Source: an uncultured Chloroflexota bacterium (GTDB lineage Bacteria; Chloroflexota; Dehalococcoidia; UBA2979). From it: 12,898 nt of DNA. Of the stretch, positions 1 through 5,757 are shown piece after piece. The notes beneath the pieces are model-generated. The model was not told where the DNA came from. It worked only from the letters and a program-made list of their open reading frames with translations, and made no database searches. A program made the translations under genes and the position numbers. Position 1 is the stretch's first letter, and each line of letters begins with the position of its first letter. Where the stretch lies: the NCBI GenBank assembly GCA_902827055.1, contig CADEHD010000030.1:1-12898 (forward strand), read 5' to 3'.

Positions 1-132
1 GAGACCGTGATCTTCCGTGGGAACAACCGGAATCGGCGGCGCGGCTTTCACAATCTCTGGATCTTGCGTCGGCGCATTGAAGCGGCGCTTGCTGGCAGGC
101 CGACTCAGGTGCGCGACGCAACCGCGGAGTAG
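1..132 (+). CDS. 3' end of an unrecognised gene (truncated by window edge)
   Basis: Frame 1 is open from the first base to a TAG at 130-132 and gives 43 residues. The tail is strongly basic, with FRGNNRNRRRGFHN at about residues 5-18, followed by an amphipathic, Arg-rich helix-like stretch (LWILRRRIEAALAG). The basic, aromatic composition looks more like a nucleic-acid-binding protein or transposase tail than a metal gene, but I cannot assign a family and only the end is visible. It runs opposite to the cop operon and has no visible link to it. An open frame of this length in GC-rich DNA could also be chance, so the call rests on composition alone. Confidence 0.35.
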   Translation, partial: ETVIFRGNNRNRRRGFHNLWILRRRIEAALAGRPTQVRDATAE

Positions 133-147
133 GGGCACGTCCGCCCA

Positions 148-258
148 TTAACCCTTGAACAGCTTAAAATGCCCCAGATTACGTCCCTGATTCTCCCAAA
201 CCTTCGCCATTTCTTCGTGTAAGAGTTGGCGTCCAGCACTTGTATCCATCTGCTTCAT
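148..258 (-). CDS. possible small ORF or gene remnant of low GC
   Basis: An ATG at 258-256 opens 36 codons that end at TAA (150-148). A second in-frame ATG lies at 249-247. The product is hydrophilic, with an HEEMAKVWENQG segment that could form a helix and a tail ending in HFKLFKG. It uses codons such as TTA, ACA, AGT and GGA, and is about 46% GC by hand count, clearly lower than the flanking genes. The frame stays open far upstream of the ATG without a stop, so this could equally be the 3' end of a decayed larger gene. The ribosome site is weak (GTGAGTGG close to the ATG). I do not recognise it. Confidence 0.25.
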   Translation of the reverse strand: MKQMDTSAGRQLLHEEMAKVWENQGRNLGHFKLFKG

Positions 259-424
259 CTTCCACTCACGTGAGAAGAATTCACCGGGCAGGCTGGTCCG
301 CTCGAGAGGGAACGCCCGAGCGTGACCCAGCCCGCGATTCCAATAGGGAGAGCTATGAGCAGGAGCGCGATTCCGCTCGGTCGCGGTCCCTGCACTCGAA
401 ACTCCCGTTCGCCCGCGTCGTGGC

Positions 425-453
425 GAGCCGCTTCATTGTGTGAGAAGCGGCTC
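425..453 (-). terminator. 10-bp perfect hairpin downstream of the copper operon
   Basis: GAGCCGCTTC at 425-434 pairs perfectly with GAAGCGGCTC at 444-453 across a 9-base loop. It lies about 120 bases after the stop of the last cop gene (576) in the direction of transcription. No T-run follows on the minus strand, so it is not a classical intrinsic terminator. It could be a transcript 3'-end stabiliser or a terminator of the U-tract-poor kind seen in GC-rich bacteria. Function is inferred from position only. Confidence 0.35.
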
Positions 454-575
454 CACCAGCCCGCGGAGCTCCTTGGCGGCCCGAGTCGCTCTCCCTGGCG
501 CTGGCCGTCGTTGTCGAGGAGCACGATCGTCCTTCTTGGCATGCGGACGCCGGCAGCGCAGGCTCGGCGTTGGCT

Positions 576-1526
576 CTACCCCCTCACGGTTAACGCCTTG
601 AGAACCCTGTCGACCTCCGCGAAGGTCAAGGGACCTTCGAACTTGGCGGCCACGCGCCCGTCGGCGTCAACGACGAACACCCAGGGCTCGGTGGAGAGTC
701 CCCACTCCGCCATTGCCGGGACAGGTGCGAGATCCCCAGCTCGTGCGCGCTGGACGTCGAAGGGTTCGATGTGGATGACCTCGACCTTTTCGCCGTACCG
801 GTCTCGGAGCGGTCGCAGCACCTCTTCCACTACCGGCCCGCACATCCGCGTCTCGCAAAAGGCCGGCGTGGCGAATCCGATGACCAGCGGCCGCCCTAGT
901 TCCAGGGCTTCAGCAACCGTCAGTCGATGCAGCAGTTCATCCGGCGCCGGACTTGTGTCGATCGTACTCAGCTGACCGACGTCTCGAAGTACGGTCTGAC
1001 GGGTGGGAGGGATCACTTCGCCGACCGTGGGATAGGGGAGATCCTCCACGATGCTCAGGTCTGCACGGATCGGCTGCAGTTCGGCGCCCCCACGTGTGAG
1101 CCGCAGCAGGACGCTCCACTTGCCTGGAGCTGGAAAGTCGACGGTTGCGCCGTACACGGTGAGCAGGGGGCTGCCAGCGCTTCCGCCGTGACTGCTGTGC
1201 TCACCGATACGCAAGGGTTCAAGCACCACGTCCGTAGACGCGCCGCCGCTGCTTGGCGGCGCGCTGAACGACGCGCGCACTTCGAGGTTGTCGATCACGC
1301 GTCCTTCGCCATCGAGGAATGCTACGGCCACTCGACTCGGGCCAAGCCCGAGTTCCGAGTTCACCAGCACCGGCTGGATCGTCCCGGCGCCGGCTGCCGC
1401 GGATGCGGCGGGGGCCGTGGCGGGAGCCACCCCCTGGGTCGGACGTTCCTGCCGCGCGGCCGCGCAACCGGTAGTCACGAGGGCAACCACTGCTGCAATC
1501 CCAAGGGCGGCGCGTCGAACCATCAT
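576..1526 (-). CDS. lipoprotein with Ig-like region and C-terminal thioredoxin-like domain (CX4C)
   Basis: The 316-residue product is probably an extracytoplasmic, lipid-anchored thiol or copper-handling protein. A short hydrophobic leader ends in a plausible lipobox (TTG-C21). Residues about 50-165 look like a beta-sandwich, with alternating hydrophobics and a PGKWSVLLRL motif like FixH/CopC-type folds. The C-terminal third is thioredoxin-like: FATPAFCETRMCGPVV with Cys224 and Cys229, then a WVFVVDADGRV strand pair. The CX4C spacing differs from the CXXC of TlpA/ResA and from the CX3C of Sco proteins, and is known in uncharacterised thioredoxin-family proteins of Actinobacteria and Chloroflexi. 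The ATG at 1526 overlaps the upstream stop (ATGA) and is preceded by GGAAGGA at 1539-1533. A second ATG follows at once. It is the last gene of the cop operon. A role in delivering copper or keeping thiols reduced is inference. Confidence 0.82.
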   Translation of the reverse strand: MMVRRAALGIAAVVALVTTGCAAARQERPTQGVAPATAPAASAAAGAGTIQPVLVNSELGLGPSRVAVAFLDGEGRVIDNLEVRASFSAPPSSGGASTDVVLEPLRIGEHSSHGGSAGSPLLTVYGATVDFPAPGKWSVLLRLTRGGAELQPIRADLSIVEDLPYPTVGEVIPPTRQTVLRDVGQLSTIDTSPAPDELLHRLTVAEALELGRPLVIGFATPAFCETRMCGPVVEEVLRPLRDRYGEKVEVIHIEPFDVQRARAGDLAPVPAMAEWGLSTEPWVFVVDADGRVAAKFEGPLTFAEVDRVLKALTVRG

Positions 1527-1855
1527 GGTTTGTCCTTCCGAGGGATAATTGCATGCCTCTGTCTGTTGATGGTGAGCCACCCGGCGACGAGCACCAGCGT
1601 CGCGAGCATGCCGAAAAAGACGTAGTCGCCCGCGGCGACATGCTGGGAGCTCGGGAAGTCGGGGACCGCCGCGACATGCAATCCCAACGCGATCGCGGCG
1701 AGTGCGAGGATGCTCGCCACCGCCGCCGCTGTCGCGATCGACGCATGAACGGCCCACCATGCGCGGCTCTGTTCGTCCGCGAGAGCGCGGTCCTCCGAAT
1801 CGGTCGTGCCCGGTGCAGGGTCGTTGCGACCCACTTCCTCTGGGTCCTGAGTCAT
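1523..1855 (-). CDS. small two-helix membrane protein of the copper operon
   Basis: The 110-residue product has an acidic, polar N-terminus (about 1-33), a hydrophobic helix at about 36-60, a loop with SSQHVAAGDY, and a second helix at about 77-95. It ends in a basic tail (RQRHAIIPRKDKP) that should lie in the cytoplasm. I do not recognise a family. The start is well supported: GGAGG lies 6 bases before the ATG, and this ATG overlaps the stop of the CopC-CopD fusion gene (ATGA). Its own stop overlaps the thioredoxin-like lipoprotein gene in the same way, so the three genes are probably translationally coupled. It may be an accessory subunit of the CopD fusion, but that rests only on coupling. 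Confidence 0.75.
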   Translation of the reverse strand: MTQDPEEVGRNDPAPGTTDSEDRALADEQSRAWWAVHASIATAAAVASILALAAIALGLHVAAVPDFPSSQHVAAGDYVFFGMLATLVLVAGWLTINRQRHAIIPRKDKP

Positions 1856-4089
1856 GGGCGGCCTCCGGTCGCGGCACCCGGAGTGATCGGTCCGCGATCG
1901 AACTCGGCGCGCAGGAAATCGAGCAGCGCCTCGAGCTGTACGGGCGACAAGCGGTCTCCCCAGCCCGGCATGCCATAGGCGGGGATCCCCTTGGCGAGTA
2001 CCGCACGGATCCCGGGATCGCCGTGCTGCGGGAGGTGGAAGGGCAGGTTGGCCGGGGGCGGGGTCATGCTGACCGCTAGTGGCCCGTCGCCGAGCCCCTC
2101 GGTACCGTGACCTCCGACGCAGTTTTCGGCATACAGCGCGCGTCCCTGCGCGATCGATTCCGGAGTGGCGGTGCGGGCGCCCTGAGTGATGGGGCCTGAA
2201 CCGACAACGAACAACGCCCCCATGAGCACCACCCCACTCAGCGCCATCGGGGTCGCGCGACGATTGCGCGGGCGGGTGCGCGACAGCAGCAACGAGGCAG
2301 CGGCAAGCGCCGCCAGCCCCAGGCCAGTGAGTGCATTCCGCGTCAACTGGGGCGCCGGCGTTGAGAAGGAACCGGCGGCTTCGGGTTCATCCGGACCGCG
2401 GGTGATCGGGACGGCGTAGGACGTCCGCACGTCGTCCTTGCCGAAGCGCTGCACGTCGACGCGGATCTCCCAGTCGGTTACGAGGCCGAACATCACGCCC
2501 CGGGCAACGAAGAGGCCGCCGCCCTGAGGCGTGGGCTCGACGACTGTGCCGCCCCGTGCCTCGGGGCCCGAGATCAGGGTCAGGGTGACTCGTTGAAAGA
2601 GCCCGGGATCACTTCCGTCGGGCCGGAAGACGTGTACACGGAGTTCGTTGGGACCGGCCTGCGCTGGCGTGACCTCGAGGTGCACCCGGATGTCGTCGCC
2701 CTGGCGCACGTCGATGAAGGAAGCGACGGGCGCGTTTGCGTTCACCGCGCGAGGCGGTGGAGGCGTCTGTCCGAGCGCAGCGACGCTGAGCAGAACGGCG
2801 CAGGCCAGGCCCGCCTCGAGGGAGAGCGTGCGCCGCAGCAGGCGCGCAAGCCTCGCTTTCTCCTCGTTCCGTACGTTTCGGGCGCGGCGCAGCAGGCCTC
2901 GATTCAGCAGCGCGACGAGCAAGGAAAAGGCGATCAGGGCGAGCTTCACGAGCAGCCACCTGCCGTAGCTCGTGTCCACGAGCATCGACATCGTCGGCAG
3001 CTGCCCGAGTGAACGCACAATGCCCGTGACCACGAGGACGTACATGGCGCCAGACGCCAGCAGCGAGAAGCGCGCTACGAGCGGGAGCAGGTCGATCACT
3101 CCGTTGCGCCTCACGTCTGCGCGGAGCGTGAATCCCAGGACGGCGAGGACCACGAGCCCGCCCACCCAGATCGCGGCGACGACGAGGTGCACAAAGTCGG
3201 ATGAGATCGCCCAGAAGCGCCCGGGGGCGGCCGCGGCGTGGCCCACCAGCGAAATCGTGCCGAGCGCCGCAGCGCTTGTCGCGGCGATGAGGACGTACAG
3301 CGCGCGTTCGACGCGAGGGAGTCCGCGGGCCGCCGCCAGGACCGCCAGCCCAGCCGCGACGAACACCACAAGTGCGAGCAGCTGGCGGATGAGCCAGAAC
3401 GTGCCGAAGCGCGTCTCCGCGAGTAGTGAGCCCCATGAGCCGCCGAGCGCCTCGTGCTGGTCGACGAGCTGCAGCATCGCGCCGGCGACCACAAACGGGG
3501 CGGCGGCGACTACCAGGTGTCGAAAGAGCCCTCGCACCAACGCTTCCAGCGGGGACGTCCGAGAGACGACCAGCAGCACGGTGACCGCTCCGCCCAAGAG
3601 CACGGCGTAGGCTGTGAACGTGAACCACCTGGCGACGGAGTTCTGCCATGTGCTGCCTGCGGCGAGATCGGGGACGAACGCGGAGTCGCCTGGCGCTGCG
3701 CCGTTCGCGTCCAGCACCACGAACGAGTACGCCCCAGTCCATTCGTGCCCGTCGAGCGTCGATAGCGTCCGGTAGCCAACTGTGTAGATGCCGGGACGCA
3801 GCGCCGGCAGCCGTCCCGACAACCGCTTTGGATCGGCAGGGTCGACTGTGATCGCGCTCACCGCGATGGTGGCGCCGCTGCTGTTGTAAACGAAGAGGGT
3901 GCTGAAACGGGCTTCGAGCGGCTCGGTGAACCAGAGGTCAATTGCCGCCGGAGGTGCCGGGAGCCGAGCCTGGCTCTCGGGAGATGATCGTACGAGCGCC
4001 GCGTGCGCTTGCGCGGTCGTCGCCGTCGTCGCGACGCCGAGGACCGCCAAGCCGACGGCCATCGCTACCAACAACAGGCGGAGTCTCAT
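1852..4089 (-). CDS. CopC-CopD-YtkA-like-cytochrome c fusion protein
   Basis: The product is 745 residues, much longer than stand-alone CopD. A signal peptide (cut after AQA28) exposes His29 as the mature N-terminus. The CopC domain at 29-126 keeps the Cu(II) ligand motif DGH (Asp113, His115). A CopD-type membrane domain of about eight helices spans roughly 155-445. A YtkA-like beta-domain follows at 458-562, then two further helices (about 585-630) and a C-terminal class I cytochrome c-like domain (about 641-735). That domain has a GMPGWG methionine loop as expected for an axial ligand, but its haem motif reads C657-V-G-G-H661, lacking the second cysteine. CopC/CopD proteins bind periplasmic copper and move it across the membrane; haem electron transfer in the same chain could couple copper redox state to this. 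The ATG at 4089 has GGAG 7 bases upstream and an ATGA overlap with copC. Confidence 0.9.
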   Translation of the reverse strand: MRLRLLLVAMAVGLAVLGVATTATTAQAHAALVRSSPESQARLPAPPAAIDLWFTEPLEARFSTLFVYNSSGATIAVSAITVDPADPKRLSGRLPALRPGIYTVGYRTLSTLDGHEWTGAYSFVVLDANGAAPGDSAFVPDLAAGSTWQNSVARWFTFTAYAVLLGGAVTVLLVVSRTSPLEALVRGLFRHLVVAAAPFVVAGAMLQLVDQHEALGGSWGSLLAETRFGTFWLIRQLLALVVFVAAGLAVLAAARGLPRVERALYVLIAATSAAALGTISLVGHAAAAPGRFWAISSDFVHLVVAAIWVGGLVVLAVLGFTLRADVRRNGVIDLLPLVARFSLLASGAMYVLVVTGIVRSLGQLPTMSMLVDTSYGRWLLVKLALIAFSLLVALLNRGLLRRARNVRNEEKARLARLLRRTLSLEAGLACAVLLSVAALGQTPPPPRAVNANAPVASFIDVRQGDDIRVHLEVTPAQAGPNELRVHVFRPDGSDPGLFQRVTLTLISGPEARGGTVVEPTPQGGGLFVARGVMFGLVTDWEIRVDVQRFGKDDVRTSYAVPITRGPDEPEAAGSFSTPAPQLTRNALTGLGLAALAAASLLLSRTRPRNRRATPMALSGVVLMGALFVVGSGPITQGARTATPESIAQGRALYAENCVGGHGTEGLGDGPLAVSMTPPPANLPFHLPQHGDPGIRAVLAKGIPAYGMPGWGDRLSPVQLEALLDFLRAEFDRGPITPGAATGGRP
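2107..2121 (-). other. degenerate haem c attachment motif (CXXGH)
   Basis: Codons on the minus strand read TGC GTC GGA GGT CAC, giving C657-V-G-G-H661. The usual cytochrome c motif is CXXCH. GGT differs from TGT by one base (plus-strand position 2112), so a single transversion would restore CVGCH. Surrounding residues (YAEN before, HGTEGLGDGP after) are fully typical of this domain family. Either the haem is held by a single thioether bond, the site is dead, or the base is a sequencing error. Confidence 0.85.
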
Positions 4090-4712
4090 CGCGAGGCTCC
4101 ACTCGAAGGTGCCTCGCGAGTGGCGACGATCGCCCACGCGCCGAGCGCGCCCGACAACAGGATGGCGGAGGCAGCGAGGAACGGCCACACCGGGATCCCG
4201 GCGCTGGACGCCGCCGCCGTGTCCGGCGCAGCTGGCTCCGGTATCGCCGCGCTCGGTGACGACGGCCGCGTGACCGCTGGAGCGGCCACCGCGGCGGCCG
4301 GCGTTGCGACTGTCGCAGGCGCCGCTGGATCGAGGGCGAACTCGAACGTTCCCTCGGCGGGATCGCCGTCGGTCGCCGAGAGCGAGGTCCAGCGCACCGT
4401 GTACGTCCCCGGTGCGAAATCGGGACGCAACGCGATCGACAAGTGCTTGCGGTCCGATTGATCGATCTCGGCCTCGCCCACGTGCACCGGTGTTCCCGCG
4501 GCGTCGAGCACCGTGAGCGAGTTCGCGCCGGCACGCCGAAACAACTCCTGCGTGAACCAGACGTCAACGCGAGTCGGCGCGGCTGCGACCGTCTCTCCCG
4601 CGGCCGGCGTCGAGCGCTCGTAACCGGCATGCGCCATGGCGGGGGCGGCCCTGGTGGCCGCCGCGAGGGCGACCGCCAGGAGCGCGAATCGGATGAAATT
4701 TGCCCGGTGCAT
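4086..4712 (-). CDS. copC: CopC-like copper-binding protein with C-terminal membrane anchor
   Basis: The 208-residue product has a signal peptide cut after AMA27, giving mature His28, which in CopC is a Cu(II) ligand. The CopC beta-barrel spans about 28-127 (STPAAGETV, VDVWFTQEL, PGTYTVRWTSLSATDGD). Where the canonical protein has DGH, this one has DGD (Asp115-Gly-Asp117), so the second His ligand is missing. That variant also occurs in other CopC-like proteins, so the protein may bind metal more weakly or differently. An Ala/Pro-rich linker (about 128-172) leads to a membrane helix at about 174-196, so it is tethered rather than free. The ATG at 4712 is one base after the upstream stop. The stop overlaps the CopC-CopD fusion gene (ATGA). 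I expect it to capture extracytoplasmic metal for the fusion protein. Confidence 0.88.
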   Translation of the reverse strand: MHRANFIRFALLAVALAAATRAAPAMAHAGYERSTPAAGETVAAAPTRVDVWFTQELFRRAGANSLTVLDAAGTPVHVGEAEIDQSDRKHLSIALRPDFAPGTYTVRWTSLSATDGDPAEGTFEFALDPAAPATVATPAAAVAAPAVTRPSSPSAAIPEPAAPDTAAASSAGIPVWPFLAASAILLSGALGAWAIVATREAPSSGASR

Positions 4713-4713
4713 G

Positions 4714-5184
4714 CTAATTCTTGGTCGGCGCAGTAGCCGCGGACGGGGCCTCGTCGTGGCCGCCGGCGGCAAGGCCTGCCCTCTTCCCAAGGAATGCCCA
4801 GCCATCCGTGCTCAGTTCGTGTTGGGCTTCGTGAGCGGCCTTCGCCGCAGGCGCGGCAGCCTTCGGATCGTCCGCCTCGACGGCGACCGCCAGTTGCTGG
4901 GTCGCGCTCACGAAGTCCTTCGCGAGCTTGTCGAGGTCCTTTGGCCAACCGGTGGACGCGACCGCGATCTGCGCGTGGCGCACCTTGCCGGCCCATTGGG
5001 CGTCGATCTTGCCTTCGGACTTCAGATTCAGGGACTCATCGATGCTGTGGAAGCCGACCGCATCGATGTTGCTCAACACTGCGACCATCGGCCCGGCTTC
5101 GCCCGCCGCCGATCCAGCCGTGCACGATGCGGAGAGAACCAGGACAACCGCCGCGAAGACAGGCACAAGCAAACTGCGTAGCAC
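4714..5184 (-). CDS. unrecognised helical lipoprotein with scattered histidines
   Basis: The 156-residue product has an N-terminal leader ending LSAS-C21, a plausible lipoprotein signal. The rest is predicted helical with heptad-like spacing, about four helices. Each helix region carries histidine: His46 (GFHSIDE), His70 (KVRHAQ), and His118/His122 (HEAQH, an i/i+4 pair). That fits a small four-helix metal-binding bundle, but I know no family match and the function is inference. The GTG at 5184 is preferred because GAGGAAG (5197-5191) lies 6 bases before it and gives a compact leader. An in-frame GTG at 5199 has no good ribosome site. It sits between the His-rich protein gene and copC in the copper operon. 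Confidence 0.75.
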   Translation of the reverse strand: MLRSLLVPVFAAVVLVLSASCTAGSAAGEAGPMVAVLSNIDAVGFHSIDESLNLKSEGKIDAQWAGKVRHAQIAVASTGWPKDLDKLAKDFVSATQQLAVAVEADDPKAAAPAAKAAHEAQHELSTDGWAFLGKRAGLAAGGHDEAPSAATAPTKN

Positions 5185-5220
5185 GACGCACTTCCTCACC
5201 TACTGAAGATCGGGATGCAG

Positions 5221-5577
5221 CTAGAGGAAGGGCGACTGCGGCGGGGGTGGGGTCGGGGCAATCGACCATCCGGACGGCTGGCGTTCGGTGGGAGGCGGCT
5301 GGGCCCCCTCGGTGAGCGTCACGTCCAGGGCAAGGCTGGTGCGGGCGAGCGACACGCTCGCTGAGCCGACTTCGCCACTGGCGCAACCCTCGACGGCGCC
5401 GTGGCAGTGCTGCGAATGGTCCTGACCGCCTTCGTGCTCGTGGGCGTGCTGAGCTGCCGACATCGTCGCGCCCCCCGAGGCGAGCGCACGCCAGTGCCCG
5501 ACATACAGCAACATAGGCAGGATCGCCGTGAGGAGTATCAGCGCGCTGAGTCGCGTGCGAGTCGGGCTAACGGCCAC
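5221..5577 (-). CDS. His/Cys-rich single-helix membrane protein, first gene of the copper operon
   Basis: The 118-residue product has an N-terminal hydrophobic helix (about 8-27), followed by an outward His-rich segment: His44, 46, 48, 54, 57 and 59, with Cys58 and Cys65 (QHAHEHEGGQDHSQHCHG). This is a typical low-complexity metal-binding patch. The C-terminal half has a beta-like stretch and a Pro-rich tail (PPTERQ to PPPPQSPFL). I recognise no enzyme domain; it is likely a copper buffer or a donor to the CopC proteins. The start is GTG at 5577, preceded by a strong GGGGGAGGA (5589-5581). The distance of about 37 bases to the next gene places it at the head of the operon. Confidence 0.78.
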   Translation of the reverse strand: MAVSPTRTRLSALILLTAILPMLLYVGHWRALASGGATMSAAQHAHEHEGGQDHSQHCHGAVEGCASGEVGSASVSLARTSLALDVTLTEGAQPPPTERQPSGWSIAPTPPPPQSPFL

Positions 5578-5580
5578 GAG

Positions 5581-5589
5581 TCCTCCCCC
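5581..5589 (-). promoter_or_regulatory. strong Shine-Dalgarno for the GTG start at 5577
   Basis: On the minus strand the sequence GGGGGAGGA ends three bases before the GTG. The GGAGG core is the best ribosome site in the copper operon. It marks 5577 as the true start and suggests high translation of the His-rich leader protein. Confidence 0.6.
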
Positions 5590-5608
5590 AGCACGTTCGC
5601 CCCTCTAA

Positions 5609-5665
5609 GGTATCGGCCGGTATCGCTGCGCGCACGCCGAGCGCCGGGATCTGGAGCGCCGAGCG
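5609..5665. repeat. paired direct repeats upstream of the copper operon
   Basis: GGTATC occurs at 5609-5614 and 5619-5624, spaced 10 bp (about one helical turn) around a CGGCCG palindrome. Further upstream, CGCCGAGCG occurs at 5635-5643 and 5657-5665, spaced 22 bp (about two turns). Both pairs sit 30-90 bases before the first cop gene, where an activator or repressor would bind. In GC-rich DNA 9-bp repeats can arise by chance. I found no clear -35/-10 pair here. Confidence 0.3.
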
Positions 5666-5757
5666 TCCAACCGCCCTGGGTTTCCAGCGCTGCCGTCGGA
5701 GCCTGATCCTTCCTCGATTTCGCCGCGGGACGGCCTTGGAGAGATGTCGGCGACTAC

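Larger units (their letters stand above)
133..575. other. intergenic edge region with no supported full-length gene
   Basis: Apart from the doubtful small ORF at 148-258 and the hairpin at 425-453, I see no convincing gene here. Open frames exist on both strands (for example 255-542 minus). They lack a ribosome site and a recognisable domain, and their composition is what antisense reading of GC-rich DNA gives. The left third (about 148-260) is visibly richer in A and T than the rest of the window, which suggests different ancestry or non-coding DNA at the boundary of the metal cluster. Confidence 0.5.

Noticed and set aside
255..542. A 95-residue minus-strand frame after the copper operon with a hydrophobic stretch.
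   Set aside because: No ribosome site, no recognisable domain, Arg/Gly/Ser-rich composition typical of chance frames, and it runs through the hairpin and into the low-GC stretch. The other minus frame here (about 436-541, ending PLLTQ) reads protein-like but has no start codon.
1527..2006. An upstream extension of the thioredoxin-like lipoprotein to 476 residues.
   Set aside because: The added part is Arg/Gly-rich, overlaps the neighbouring genes, and would bury the signal peptide. The ATG at 1526 has a good ribosome site and an ATGA overlap.
2107..2121. Treating the haem motif as a frameshift artefact.
   Set aside because: The frame is continuous before and after it and both sides match the cytochrome family. 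A single substitution explains it.
4090..4188. Longer start for the CopC-CopD fusion (and likewise 4713-4805 for copC).
   Set aside because: Both extensions place Arg-rich residues before a clear signal peptide and overlap the preceding gene. The chosen starts sit at stop-start junctions.
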